DNA of 64,000 bases from Dictyobacter vulcani (GCF_008974265.1 NZ_BKZW01000006.1:1-64000); one strand, 5' to 3'; shown: positions 47,149 to 57,778, counted from the stretch's first letter. The notes: a model not told the origin generated them from the sequence alone. Numbers and translations: made by a program.

Positions 47149-48309
47149 TTAACAAAAATTTCCAGTTCCAGGTGGCAAATTCGCACAAAGGACAGATTTA
47201 GAAACATAACCATCTTTAATAACAGTTTGCTTAATATTCTGGGCGTTGACAGATATCGGATCATCCAGGATAGAGGGAATGAGGCCACCATTATAGGTAG
47301 GTGTGGTAGATCCTCTGGTAAGTCCTTTTACATCCGTCCCGTCATGGAGAGCCTTGACCAGATCACCAACTGATTGAGCTTCTTTCGCAATTGGTTTATA
47401 TACTGTCATGCTTTGCTTGCCCTGGAGAATATTCCGTAAGCCACCGACAGTTGCATCCTGACCAGTTACAAGCACCTTACCTGCTAAATTCGCACTCTCT
47501 AGAGCTGTAATGACGCTGCCAGCCATACCATCATTTGCTACATAGACTACCTGAATATCATTCTTATTGTCTGCCAGGACCGCTTCCATCTCCGTCTGGG
47601 CTGTAGTATTACTCCAGTCAGGAGTAAAGACCTCGTTAACGGTCGTTAGTTCATTGGTCGCCAACAAAGGATCGAGAATTGAGTGTGCCCCGATACTGAA
47701 TAATAGAGCATTTGTATCTGTCTGCGAACCACTAATAATTGCCATATGGACATGGTTACCAGCTGTTTTATATTCTTGATAATGATCAACAATATATTGC
47801 GCCTGCAAAACTCCTACTCTGGTGTTATTGAAAGAGACATAATAATTCACGTCTTTAGATTGGATCAGGCGATCATACGCAATTACGGGTATGTTATGAG
47901 CTTTGGCCTGGACGACAATTGGTTCTGCTGCGATACTATCATGGGCCGCTACCACCAGGATACAGTCGCCATTTACCATTCCTGTGGTCGTTTGCGTTAT
48001 CTGCGCATCGCTATCCCCATTAGCATTATGATAATCAATGCTCACTCCAGGAATGGCTTTGTTTATAGCTGCCTCTAGCAACGGATGATCATTATGCTCC
48101 CAACGATCTGACGTGGTTCTATCTGGCAAAAATACGCCTACACGATTGCAGTTCTTCCCATCATTTCCAGAAGGAATATTGGTGGTACTACCAGCATCAC
48201 CAAAGGAGCAGGAGGTTAAGATCAAGCAAGAGAACAAAAGAGTGCCGACTAATTTGTGCCAGGGTAAAAGTTGGCGCGTTGCATGTCTCATCCATAAGTT
48301 TTTCTTCAT
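47149..48309 (-). CDS. Second xylose-type sugar-binding lipoprotein, coupled to a Cache sensor
   Basis: A 386-residue paralogue of the binding protein at 39970-41121. The signal peptide ends in the lipobox LILTSC. Lobes carry VGVFLPDRTTSDRWEHNDHP, ILVVAAHDSIAAEPIVVQAK, IPVIAYDRLIQ, VVYVANDGMAGSVITALESA and VLVTGQDATVGGL. No ATPase or permease gene is next to it. Its ATG overlaps the stop of the upstream Cache-protein gene (ATGA), so the two are made together. This argues for a receptor that presents a sugar to the membrane sensor, or for a receptor that shares the other transporter. Confidence 0.9.
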   Translation of the reverse strand: MKKNLWMRHATRQLLPWHKLVGTLLFSCLILTSCSFGDAGSTTNIPSGNDGKNCNRVGVFLPDRTTSDRWEHNDHPLLEAAINKAIPGVSIDYHNANGDSDAQITQTTTGMVNGDCILVVAAHDSIAAEPIVVQAKAHNIPVIAYDRLIQSKDVNYYVSFNNTRVGVLQAQYIVDHYQEYKTAGNHVHMAIISGSQTDTNALLFSIGAHSILDPLLATNELTTVNEVFTPDWSNTTAQTEMEAVLADNKNDIQVVYVANDGMAGSVITALESANLAGKVLVTGQDATVGGLRNILQGKQSMTVYKPIAKEAQSVGDLVKALHDGTDVKGLTRGSTTPTYNGGLIPSILDDPISVNAQNIKQTVIKDGYVSKSVLCANLPPGTGNFC

Positions 48310-49814
48310 TTAGTTTCTCCTACTACCTGTCGCAACTGTTTGATAACTTCTTGCAACTGCATAGCAGCTCCATTTGCCGACGTTGCACCCTCGATTAATT
48401 GATCCGTTACCTGAGTGGCAATCCGAATAGCCGTCGACAAACTTTGATTGCTCTTTTCTTGATGCACTGCGACTTTTTCAATATATTGCGCAGCTGCTAA
48501 AATCTCCATTAAACGCTGCTGAGCTTGATTAGAGTCAAGATGCTCCCAGTTACGAAGAAGCTCTGTTCCAACCTCGTCAAGCTTACGAGCCGCGACACTG
48601 GTCGCTTCAGTATAATACTGTACTGACTGTAGAGCCGTTTGTGAAGATTCAACAATCCATTTCTGCTCAGTTGCAGTTACTTGCTCACGGGAAGCCAGAG
48701 TATTTAGCATGTTACTACTGCTAGAGAGAGATGAAACTGAGAACAAAATAGGCTTCGTAATTCTTTGCCCAACGATAAGTCCAACCAGGGCCGCCAATAA
48801 CGCAACAACAACCGTGATAACCACAAGATAGACGGCCTGTTGAGTTGCCGCGTTTGTAATTGTACTCACTGGTCTCAGAACAATATAGGACCATGGCACT
48901 ACATGGATCTTCGCTTGATAAGCCTGATACGCTTCACCTTTAGTTGCTGGATTAAAACTAAATGAACTATCCCCATGTGCTGTATTCAATAACTCAGGAT
49001 CAGGTAATGTCTTCACCGTTGTCATCGGATCTCCATACAGACCTTCATCAGCAATATGCTTTCGCAAACTGTCACTAATAGGTCCTACAGATGTGAAAAG
49101 AGGTGCAGGTAACGTCGTCAATGTTTTATCAGGATTGGTATATGCAATACGAATGCCATTACCATCTACGATCATTGCATAGCTACGGGGAGCAGCGCTC
49201 GTTGCATTATTCACTGCAGTCCAGATGTCAGTAAGATGAAAAGTTGCACGTCCATAGCCAACTATATGTTTCTTTTCAGATGAGATCAAGGTATACATAT
49301 CAACGTAGGCCATGTGTGTCTGTTTATCGAGATGCACATCAGAAATAAATGATTTATTGAGGGTTTGCAATTGGGATAATAATGATCGTGGGATTTTATC
49401 TTCCCCTCGTTGCAATGCGGTAGGATAAGAAAGCAGGAGGTTGCCACCCTGATCAAATAAGGTCCAGTTTCCATAATTAGTATCCAGGTGGTTACCCACT
49501 GCCAGTTCACTTTTGGCTTGCTGCTTATATTTATCATCCCCGGCAAGATATCTTTGGATAGCCTGATATTGACTGATATATTGTAAGTCTTGCAAACGAG
49601 CTATCAGAAGAGCATCAATCGCTTGAGCATGCGTCGTTGCATCGGTCGCCATCTGACCGCTGGCTTGAGATACTAGAGTTGGGCTTAAAAATAACTCACT
49701 GCCAACGACAGTTATGAGCAACGGAATAAATACAGCCAGTACAAGCAAGCCAGATACTTTTGCTGTGAGCGTAAACCCTCTCTTCTTTGAGGGTCCGTTC
49801 TTAAATAAGGCCAT
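48306..49814 (-). CDS. Cache-domain membrane sensor without a recognisable output domain
   Basis: A 502-residue protein. TM1 is at about 17-38 (VSGLLVLAVFIPLLITVVGS). Residues about 40-320 are an extracytoplasmic double-Cache-like region (WTLFDQGGNLLLSYPTA, then SYAMIVDGNGIRIAYTNPD and VVPWSYIVLRPVSTI). TM2 is at about 327-350 (VYLVVITVVVALLAALVGLI). GQRITKPI then resembles the entry of a HAMP helix, but the rest of HAMP, and any kinase, cyclase or chemoreceptor tip, is missing. The cytoplasmic 140 residues are helical and end VIKQLRQVVGETK. AAAGGA precedes the ATG. It is the first gene of an operon with the sugar-binding lipoprotein. Confidence 0.85.
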   Translation of the reverse strand: MALFKNGPSKKRGFTLTAKVSGLLVLAVFIPLLITVVGSELFLSPTLVSQASGQMATDATTHAQAIDALLIARLQDLQYISQYQAIQRYLAGDDKYKQQAKSELAVGNHLDTNYGNWTLFDQGGNLLLSYPTALQRGEDKIPRSLLSQLQTLNKSFISDVHLDKQTHMAYVDMYTLISSEKKHIVGYGRATFHLTDIWTAVNNATSAAPRSYAMIVDGNGIRIAYTNPDKTLTTLPAPLFTSVGPISDSLRKHIADEGLYGDPMTTVKTLPDPELLNTAHGDSSFSFNPATKGEAYQAYQAKIHVVPWSYIVLRPVSTITNAATQQAVYLVVITVVVALLAALVGLIVGQRITKPILFSVSSLSSSSNMLNTLASREQVTATEQKWIVESSQTALQSVQYYTEATSVAARKLDEVGTELLRNWEHLDSNQAQQRLMEILAAAQYIEKVAVHQEKSNQSLSTAIRIATQVTDQLIEGATSANGAAMQLQEVIKQLRQVVGETK

Positions 49815-50566
49815 CTACTATTTCCTTTTGAGCATATATCTACGAGTTACGAAAAACTCTGCAGTTTTAATCCTGGTGCACCCATGCAGCAATTAAACAC
49901 AGAGGATAAACATCATGTGATTCGAACAGGATACAAAAACGGCTTGAAGATATGCGACAACATTGGCACAGAGAAAAATCTTAGCAACAACTGAGCTATT
50001 GCTAGCTCTTTTAGAAGACAAAATGAATATAAAAAATATTTCAATATCTGTATAGAAAAGGATATATTATCCACAAAAAATATTCTATACCTTTAATACT
50101 GATAAAACAGGCTACACTCACTTTTGCTGGTCACTAAGGAAGGTGGAATCATTAAAAATCAGGTTTGCAGATAACACCATCATTCTTTGCGAGATCTTCT
50201 TCAACTTCACACTCATTCATCTAACAAAATATACGCTATATTATTAATCTAATCGCCATAAAAAAATTACTACACATAATATACTCTAGATAAGCCAGCA
50301 TATACAATGTTTAACAAGAAAATTAGGACTTTTCAATGAGGAGCATATCAATCTAGCAATCACAAACACTTTAAACTACATAATTTCCAATACTTATCCA
50401 TTTCTCTATCATTTTCTATTGTAACAAAATATTTATTTTAAGCTAAATTAGCAAAGTAGTTATATACTTTAAATGCAGGTGATAATTTCTTTTAGTCGCA
50501 AAAAAAATGATATAAGAAAAAAGGGGATCATTCTAATGGATCAATTGGAGGAATTTTAGAACAGGG
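49815..50566. other. AT-rich intergenic interval
   Basis: About 750 bp, very AT-rich, without a supported gene. It should contain the promoter of the Cache/binding-protein operon in its left part. Confidence 0.45.
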
Positions 50567-50606
50567 TATGAAAAAGGCAGGTTATATTAGACCTGCCTTT
50601 TTCATA
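50567..50606 (-). terminator. Intrinsic terminator of the GT39-like gene
   Basis: TATGAAAAAGGCAGGT (50567-50582) and ACCTGCCTTTTTCATA (50591-50606) pair perfectly; the stem contains the T run. It directly follows the stop codon at 50609. Confidence 0.85.
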
Positions 50607-50608
50607 TG

Positions 50609-52353
50609 TTAATTCAGCATGTAGCGATAGAGCACATAGTTGTCTATCTCATAACGTTTGTATTTACCAGGGGGCTGTTTCGCCATGCGTTTCTCTAACC
50701 AATCCAGACAATCATATTCCGTTGTTGTCATGTTTGGATCCTTGGGACACAACCAGGAGGATTTTTTATCGGCGCGCACGATAGTATAATACGGTGGATA
50801 ACGATTATGCGATGGGTTGAGATGATGATTCACAACGCCACAAAGTAATTTTTCCTGACTCTCAAAAATCAGGCTATAACAACTCCAATAATCAGTATAG
50901 AAATGAGTGATCCCCATACTCTCTAACTGGGTAATCAGATGATTTCGGTGTTGATTGGCAGCCTGGACTTTAGGGACCTCACTAAATGCGATCAGGGTTC
51001 CGATGATCAGGATAACAGCAACTGCAGCGAGGATAAAACGACTACTATAGACCCGAACCCTCAACCAGATGGCCTGTGGTTTCATTCGGCTCGCAGCACT
51101 CCATAGAGGATCAATGAGAGCAGGCAGGATTATAAGTAGACCGATTAAATAACGTGCGTGGTAACCTGGTTGGTTGAATGGGCCAGTACTGTGTATGAAG
51201 ACAACAATAGCTCCAATAGCGCCACCAACCATCAGAAGTTGAGCGATTCGCCTCACTAATAATGTATGATATTCAACTTCATTTAACATCTTCCTGTTTC
51301 GGACGACAGATTGCAGCATAAACAATGTGAAGATCAAAGCAACCAGGGTCAATACCAGGTACCCCCTCCCCAGGTGGTTTGAACAATACCACACTGTAAA
51401 GTGCGTGGAGTATTGTCACCTAAAAAAGGATATTCAATAACTGGACAAAAAGGAAATCCTGTTGCAGTGGGTATCGTTACCTGCACTGTTTCGACAATAT
51501 TATGCCAGAGTCCCACGGTAGCAATAGGATCATCTTTAAGGGTTCCCGTACCTCGTACGAGATTGAAAAGTGTAAGAAAGGGATTTAACCCTTTGTTCAT
51601 GCTATACCAGAGCGAGGGAAAAAGGCCAGCAAGTGCGCCGATAAGGCCCATTAACCAGCCCCCCCAGACCAATAGTTCACGCCAACAAAATACGAGCAGC
51701 AGCAATCCAGCCATGGCTAGAAATGGGAGCACAACCATATCACTCCACATAGCCAATCCTGCAACCAGACCAAAGGCACCGTATAGTGGAAGGCGAAGAA
51801 GATGGGTGCGGGACGGAACCTTACGCCGATAAGAAAGCGCAAGCCAGGATGCAATGAGAAATGCCAGTGCTCCAAACAATAAGGTTTGTGAAGAACCACC
51901 AGTAGCTATAGTTTGGCGCGTCAAGTACGGAATAGAGCCAACGCTCAATAAAGCCAGAGTTACCAGAGCCAGTTTTTTCGAAAAAAGTAAGCTGACCAGG
52001 AAATACATACACACAAAGAAAAGCCCTACCATCGACACAACACCTGTCCGTAACGCTGTTAAAGATGGGCCACCGGTAAGATGAAAGAATAGCGCACCTA
52101 AATAAGCCTCAATTACACCCATGTAGTCCTGACCATAAAAGGTCGTTGGATGTTCACCATGGTAAGCAATATTATAAGCCATGGTTGCCATAATACCTTC
52201 ATCACCATTGGTTGGCGGCCAGTGCAAGAAAAGCAGAAGCATGCGTAGACCAACTGCAAAAGTAATTATTGCGGCGGCGGTCACACTGTAAATATTCTTT
52301 TTTAAATACTTCAAAATATGCACACCTGGCAAAGGTGCCTCCTCAATTATCAT
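50609..52353 (-). pseudogene. GT39-like polytopic membrane glycosyltransferase, frameshifted
   Basis: About 580 residues after joining. The first half has a cytosolic lead, a first helix (AAAIITFAVGLRMLLLFLHW) and then PPTNGDEGIMATMAYNIAYH, where the acidic pair after helix 1 is the hallmark of GT-C enzymes. Several further helices follow. A missing G in the GGGGAGGGGG stretch near 51365 causes the break; the second half continues with helices and a soluble C-terminal domain (MGITHFYTDYWSCYSLIFES) . Such proteins move sugars from polyprenyl carriers. GAGGAGG lies inside the first codons, so a TTG at 52332 may be the true start. Confidence 0.75.
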
Positions 52354-52780
52354 AAAATAAGGGCGTACATTGATTCTCTTATTATGTAGAATGACGACAA
52401 ATAATACTACCAGTTATTATCATTTTACTCATCCTTAAAATAACCGTCAAGGAAATAGTCCAGATAGTGTCTGAAATATACACCAGTTAAAAATAAGTAG
52501 TCACTTCTTCTTTAAATATAACATGTCAGAAAGTGACAATGATCAATGTCACCCAACGATTTAGGGGTCCTAGATAAACACTGGACTCATTTCAAAGATA
52601 TTATTTCATTGAGAAATTAGCATGGGTTGCCTTACTTATATCTACTTTCTTTCACACTGTATACATATAAATGTAGGCACTCGATATGCCTACCCATATA
52701 AGCTGTGCTATTTGTTGTAAATTGCTTCCAGCCAGGTCATATTTATAACCAGAGAGAAAAGAACAAAGAGGTAATTTATC
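52354..52780. other. Intergenic region between divergent genes
   Basis: About 430 bp, AT-rich, with no supported gene; it holds the promoters of the membrane glycosyltransferase and the GH32 gene. Confidence 0.4.
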
Positions 52781-54172
52781 ATGATACACAAACATATCAA
52801 TGATCATCACCGAACTACCTATCATTTTCAATCGCCTACGAATTGGATGAATGATCCTAATGGACTCGTGCAGTGGAAAGGAAACTATCATCTCTTCTAT
52901 CAATATCATCCGGAAGGCCCTTTATTTGGCAAGATCCATTGGGGACACGCGATAAGTCATGATCTACTACACTGGACTCATCTACCTATCGCTTTAAGCC
53001 CTACACCAGGAAGTCCTGATGAGGATGGCTGCTGGTCTGGCTGCCTGGTCATTAATAAAGGCATCCCAACCCTGATCTATAGTGGGAATGCCCATGGTAG
53101 GCAACTACCATGTCTTGCCACTGGTTCTGACGACTTACTCACCTGGCAAAAGCATACGAGTAATCCAGTCATTCAGGCCTGGCCTGAAGGATTAGATATC
53201 GTCGAATTTCGAGATCATTGTGTCTGGCAGGAAGGTGATATGTGGTATCAGGTGATTGGCTCAGGTATCAAAGGTATTGGTGGGGCGGCTTTACTCTATC
53301 GCTCCCCTGATCTCATCTCCTGGGAATATGTACAGCCGTTATGCGTAGGGAATAAAGCTGAGACTGGAACAATGTGGGAATGTCCTGATTTCTTTCCACT
53401 TGGAACTAAATATGTACTCATCGTTTCTTCTATACCTGACGGCCACGTCTACTATTTTGTTGGTTCTTATCAGGACCTTGCTTTTTTACCAGAGACCTGG
53501 GGCCTGTTGGATACCAGTACCCATTTTTATGCGCCACAATCAATAAGGGATGATCAAGGACGGCGTTTACTATTTGGATGGTTGCGTGAGGGACGAAGCG
53601 ACCAGGAAATACAAACTGCTGGTTGGGCAGGCGCAATGTCACTACCTCGTATTCTATCATTGACAACAGATGGCCATTTGAAAATCGAGCCGGCTCCAGA
53701 AATTCAGCAACTACATCGTCAATACTATACTATACCCTCACAGGAAATTAGCGATAATAAGACTGTTGTTACAGATTTATCTACGAATGCATTGGAGATT
53801 TTGCTTGATGTTGATACTGGTACAGCTTCGGCATGGGGGATATCTATCCAGGATAGTTCCTATTCAAAAGAAATAGTAAAAATTAGTGTGTACAAATCAC
53901 AATTAATCAGCGAACATAGTTCTCTCAATGCAGGCTTAGAACTATACGAAAAAGAACAATGTGAGCTCTTACCAAACAAAGAAAATCGCCATCGCTTACA
54001 GATCTTCCTGGATGGCTCGGTGCTGGAACTATTTATTGACGAGCGAATGTGCCTTACCGAACGCTTCTATTTAAGTAGACCACACCAGCTAGCCATCTCC
54101 ATTTTTGCCAGTGCAGGTAAAGCCCACATTCATACACTTGATATATGGGAAATGAACTCTATCTGGAGTTAG
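52781..54172 (+). CDS. GH32 beta-fructofuranosidase (sucrose-6-phosphate hydrolase/invertase)
   Basis: A 463-residue enzyme with a five-blade propeller and a C-terminal beta-sandwich. The three catalytic motifs are intact: WMNDPNG (about 22-28, nucleophile Asp), EFRDH (about 147-151, transition-state Asp) and WECPDFF (about 197-203, acid/base Glu). LFGWLREGRSDQEIQTAGWA and AGAMSLPRILSL follow, then the sandwich ending HIHTLDIWE. It lacks a signal peptide, so it acts in the cytoplasm on imported sucrose, sucrose-6-phosphate or fructans. GAGG precedes the ATG by about nine bases. It is monocistronic, with a strong terminator. Confidence 0.93.
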   Translation: MIHKHINDHHRTTYHFQSPTNWMNDPNGLVQWKGNYHLFYQYHPEGPLFGKIHWGHAISHDLLHWTHLPIALSPTPGSPDEDGCWSGCLVINKGIPTLIYSGNAHGRQLPCLATGSDDLLTWQKHTSNPVIQAWPEGLDIVEFRDHCVWQEGDMWYQVIGSGIKGIGGAALLYRSPDLISWEYVQPLCVGNKAETGTMWECPDFFPLGTKYVLIVSSIPDGHVYYFVGSYQDLAFLPETWGLLDTSTHFYAPQSIRDDQGRRLLFGWLREGRSDQEIQTAGWAGAMSLPRILSLTTDGHLKIEPAPEIQQLHRQYYTIPSQEISDNKTVVTDLSTNALEILLDVDTGTASAWGISIQDSSYSKEIVKISVYKSQLISEHSSLNAGLELYEKEQCELLPNKENRHRLQIFLDGSVLELFIDERMCLTERFYLSRPHQLAISIFASAGKAHIHTLDIWEMNSIWS

Positions 54173-54240
54173 AACAGATTGCAGAAAGGTTGATAGGGAT
54201 CTGCATTGTCACATGTCCATAAGTAATCAAAAAAAACAAT

Positions 54241-54267
54241 AAGGAGAGTCAAAAAACGACTCTCCTT
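54241..54267 (+). terminator. Intrinsic terminator of the GH32 gene
   Basis: AAGGAGAGTC (54241-54250) and GACTCTCCTT (54258-54267) form a 10-bp stem with an A-rich loop, followed by TATT. Confidence 0.85.
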
Positions 54268-54811
54268 TATTGGTCCCTCCGACCAGGGATCATGCAGGAA
54301 CTATGAAATCCTTGAGGACTCGATAAGTTCCTTAATGCTAGCTGATTAAGATGCTCCCCCGAAACATCTCCCTAGCATATAATTTGTTCATCAGACCATA
54401 TTGACGGTTAGACTACTTATCGGCAGACTAACCACAAATGCTCCGTTCCTGTTTCATCCAGATCCGTGCCTGTGCACCATACAAGCAGATCTGTCCACAG
54501 GCGTTAGTTCCCACCGAACAAAACGGTACCATGCCCATGAAAAACGAGACACGCTAGAACACTGGCCTCCCCAGGCCTCATTCTAGTAATGCCATTTCCC
54601 CACCACTGATGATACCGAATTGAGAGAGAGATAGAGTTGATAACATGTTAAGATCTTGTAGAGATTCATCCGAATCATTTCATTCTGGTTGAGAAAAACA
54701 CATCCCTTATACCATAAAATCAATTGAAGTAGCATATGATACATCCATCCTATCTATTACCTTTACTATAATATAAAAAATAGCGGCTAAAAAGAAGAAG
54801 CATCAGGCATT
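54268..54811. other. Intergenic region between convergent genes with several small inverted repeats
   Basis: No gene is supported; a frame at 54401-54586 looks like chance. Small dyads are present, for example AGGAACT with AGTTCCT (about 54296-54335) and ATGCTAG with CTAGCAT (about 54337-54379). They could form a compact structured RNA or be transposon debris, but no known family was recognised. Confidence 0.4.
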
Positions 54812-55843
54812 TTATACAAAGAGAGCCATGCTTGTTGAACAGATAACAATACATAAAACATAATAATCGATCCTGCTTAAGTTTTTTTCATAAAGCCGAG
54901 TGCGCTGCCCTTCATCATGATATCCACGAGCCTCCAATGCCGTAGCTAATTCTGAAGCACGACGTAAAGTACCCTGAACGAGAGGAACAAAAAATATCGT
55001 CAGGCTTTGAAAGCGCTCGCGCAAGGTTCCATGCATCATATCCGCTCCGCGTGCCGCCTGCGCCTTCATCAACTGATCCGCTTCATCAAGTAATGTTGGA
55101 ATAAAGCGTAGGGCCAATAATATCATCAGTGCAAAGTCGTCAATGGGTAATTTGAGATATCTCAACGGAGAAAGAAGTAACGTGAGGCCTTCTATTAATG
55201 CTATAGGCGATGTGGTCATGGTTAATATTGTTGAGAAGGAATAGAGCACTAAAAAAACCATAAAGATTATAATAACCAACCAGGCTCCTTGCTGGGTCAC
55301 GACAAGCGGACCAAGCTTCAATTGATGGGTGGAACTAAAACCAGTTGTAAGCCAGAAAAAAAACAGACTGGCGACAATAAGCAATAACAGGAGATTACGC
55401 ATCAATCGCAGCCAGAATTTTTGTTGACACCAGGAACGCAGAGGAGGAAGCCAACTGGTTGCATACAGAAAAAGGCAAATACTTCCTGTTATAAACAAAT
55501 TATGACTCAGAATTGCATACGATGAAGCCCAGGGACCCAACTGCCAGATGACTGGACTATCACCAGTAGAACCAAAAATGGAGAGAAGTAAACTTGAAAA
55601 AACTATCAATATCAAAAACCAGAGCCGCTTGCCAAAATCACGCAAAGAGACACGTGAGAGCAGCACACTACTCACCACGAGAACAAGCGCAACGATGTAG
55701 GGCACAAAATGCCATTGCCTGTGATTGGCAATCAGTAATGTTATGACTAACCAGGCAATTACCACCAATTTCGTTCGCGCTTGCAAGCGATGCATCAAAC
55801 TGTTTCCAGGGTAAAAAGTGCCAGGTGAAATGTTTTTAAGCAT
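54812..55843 (-). CDS. ecfT: ECF transporter transmembrane component EcfT
   Basis: A 343-residue membrane protein, longer than many EcfT proteins because of extra hydrophobic segments in the middle. The N-terminus PGTFYPGNSLMHRLQARTKL is the typical lead before helix 1. The two Ala-Arg-Gly coupling helices are KAQAARGADMMH and TALEARGYHDEG in the C-terminal third, which bind the grooves of the two EcfA ATPases. It would form the energy-coupling module with the EcfA pair at 57779-59555. It lies about 2 kb downstream of ecfA, separated by a HAD gene and a small divergent gene. TAGGAA precedes the ATG. Confidence 0.9.
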   Translation of the reverse strand: MLKNISPGTFYPGNSLMHRLQARTKLVVIAWLVITLLIANHRQWHFVPYIVALVLVVSSVLLSRVSLRDFGKRLWFLILIVFSSLLLSIFGSTGDSPVIWQLGPWASSYAILSHNLFITGSICLFLYATSWLPPLRSWCQQKFWLRLMRNLLLLLIVASLFFFWLTTGFSSTHQLKLGPLVVTQQGAWLVIIIFMVFLVLYSFSTILTMTTSPIALIEGLTLLLSPLRYLKLPIDDFALMILLALRFIPTLLDEADQLMKAQAARGADMMHGTLRERFQSLTIFFVPLVQGTLRRASELATALEARGYHDEGQRTRLYEKNLSRIDYYVLCIVICSTSMALFV

Positions 55844-56085
55844 AAAATATTCCTACTACTATTTTCTGCATAAATCTCAGTACATATTTAAGATATCTGG
55901 ATCGGTATGTCAAAAAATCTCAACGCCATTATAATACGTTGCCTATGTACTTCAAATTATTTTGCGTGTAAACTTGTATTTGTAATGAAATTTCATTGAG
56001 TGCAAACACCATCGATTTTCTGTCTTGAAACGTGTATTGTATAGGATTGTGGTAGTTATATCGGAATAGAGGAGGAACATTTGTC

Positions 56086-56430
56086 ATGACAGAACTTAAA
56101 GCCCAACAAGAAGAGCGCATTCGCCAAAAACTAAATGCTACCAGGCTCTATATTGAACAAGACATAATCAATACAGAAGATATTGCCTTAAAACGGATTG
56201 AAATAGATGCAGCAACCGTAGTAACTTTATCGCTTGTGACTGAATTACTCCCCGAATCGGTACAGCAACAGGTCAAAGCCATTATTAATCTTCATGAGCA
56301 AGTATGGAGTATGGATACGCCTGCCGTAACAGGTATAACACCACGAAAACCACTGGGAGAACGGATTTTTCACCGCTTTGCCTTTTTTCTCCATACAGAG
56401 CTGAAGGATAAAAGGTTATCCACAACGTAA
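56086..56430 (+). CDS. Small helical protein of unknown function
   Basis: A 114-residue protein. GAGGAGG about nine bases before the ATG makes it a convincing gene. It is mostly helical: TELKAQQEERIRQKLNATRL, then IALKRIEIDAATVVTLSLVT and LLPESVQQQVKAIINLHEQV. There is no signal peptide or known motif. It is transcribed divergently from ecfT and convergently with the HAD gene. I do not recognise the family. Confidence 0.65.
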   Translation: MTELKAQQEERIRQKLNATRLYIEQDIINTEDIALKRIEIDAATVVTLSLVTELLPESVQQQVKAIINLHEQVWSMDTPAVTGITPRKPLGERIFHRFAFFLHTELKDKRLSTT

Positions 56431-56467
56431 TATCACTTTCCGTTTTCTACTACAATCGCAACTATGG

Positions 56468-57246
56468 TTATTTCTGGCTCTCTAACCAGTTTGGAAGGTC
56501 AACTAGTGCTGGTAAAATAGCATCAGGTTGAATCTGAGCAAGCAAAGGAGAGTCTGCTTTATGCTTACCTGTACAGACAAATATTCCACGCATCCCTATT
56601 TTCTGTGCTCCCCGATATCGTTCTCGATATCATCACCCACCATCACAGTTTCATTGGCTGTCCTGCCAATAGCTTGTAGAGACTGCTGGAAAAAGGCTGG
56701 CGCTGGCTTACCAAACACCTTAGCTTCCTGTCCGCTGGCTATCTCCAATGCCCTCACAAAAGGTCCGCTATCCAGTTGCAAACCATCTGTTGTCTTCCAA
56801 TACATATTCTTATGGAGGGCAAATAAAGCTGCCCCATCCATGAGCATTCTGAATACTGCGTTCATTGTCTCATAACTCAGTAATTCTTCAGCTCCACCAA
56901 TTATCACAACATCTGCTTGTTTATCAACCAGCTCAATACCTACAAAATCCCTGCTAGTATCTCCTTTCGTTAACAGCCAACAACGTTTACCTGCAAAATG
57001 TTGACGAAGGTAGCCAGCTGCGGCCACAGGAGCTGTAATGATGCGCTGTTCAGAGACAGGCAAGCCAATTTGCTGTAAACGCTGAGCCAGAGTGGCACGT
57101 GCCATCGTTGTAGTGTTACTCACAAAATATGTAGCGTAACCTTGCTGTTCTAACCATGAAAGAGTCTTAACCACACCTGGCAATGGCTTCATACTTACAT
57201 GTAGTACTCCATCAATGTCGAGTAAAATTCCGCGAATTGGTGGCAT
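56468..57246 (-). pseudogene. HAD-IIA-family phosphatase (NagD/AraL-like), frameshifted near the C-terminus
   Basis: About 259 residues. ILLDIDGVLHVSMKPLPGV has the nucleophile aspartates, FVSNTTTMARATLA is motif II, and GKPAPAFFQQSL with MVGDDIENDIG gives motifs III and IV and the type IIA cap lies between. The frame ends early at GEHRK because one G is missing near 56613; restoring it gives GGAQKIGMRG then IFVCTGKHKADSPLLAQIQP and a normal end at 56468. It hydrolyses small phosphoesters in the cytoplasm. AAAGGA precedes the ATG. Confidence 0.85.
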
Positions 57247-57778
57247 CTTACTTTTCCTTTTTTCTTTGCAGAAGTACCTTACAACAAAATCAATTTCATT
57301 CTTCTACTACCTGATGGAAAACTTCTCTTCGTCCTCGTTTTGATAAGCTTTTTGGCAATACTACAAATGGTGTATAATACAAAAGTTCGAATTTTTTCGA
57401 ACGCTCAAAATGCGCACTCAATTCATTACATTATTAAATCGTATGTACCCCACATTCCGCACCCTAAAAAACGACTTTTTTGATATCAACAAATGACGCT
57501 TTTGCATCTTTTTCATAGTAGATAAAAGACGAGAAACAAGAACGTTTGATCCAAATTGGTTCATTTTACTTTTTCCTCTCTTTCGCAAAAGAATTATAAC
57601 AAGCAATAAGAGTAAAAGTTCATGGCTATCCTTGTTATTCAAAAAAGTATCATATTGAACTGCGGAATGTGGGATGTACATGTAGTCAGGTCGTTCCATA
57701 TCGTTCGCACTGCAAACATGTCATACCATTGAAAGTCAATGGAGAATTGGTGCCCGCTCTGCTCAGGTCAACTGACTC
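57247..57778. other. Intergenic interval holding an inverted-repeat element and a palindrome
   Basis: It contains the element at 57444-57680 and the palindrome GTTCGAA-TTTT-TTCGAAC (57385-57402), which immediately follows a TATAATAC sequence on the plus strand. The palindrome could be an operator or hairpin. A 93-codon frame inside the element is not credible as a gene. Confidence 0.5.
57444..57680. repeat. 237-bp element with 18-20 bp terminal inverted repeats, MITE-like
   Basis: The left end is TGTACCCCACATTCCGCA and the inverted right end is TGTACATCCCACATTCCGCA, identical apart from two bases. The interior is AT-rich and non-coding. No matching transposase was recognised in the window; target duplication is unclear. 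Confidence 0.65.

Noticed and set aside
54268..54811. Structured RNA from small dyads
   Set aside because: The dyads are short, have no promoter or terminator arrangement, and match no known family; left as a described gap.
57418..57699. 93-codon frame
   Set aside because: It spans the inverted-repeat element, including both terminal repeats, and has no family similarity.
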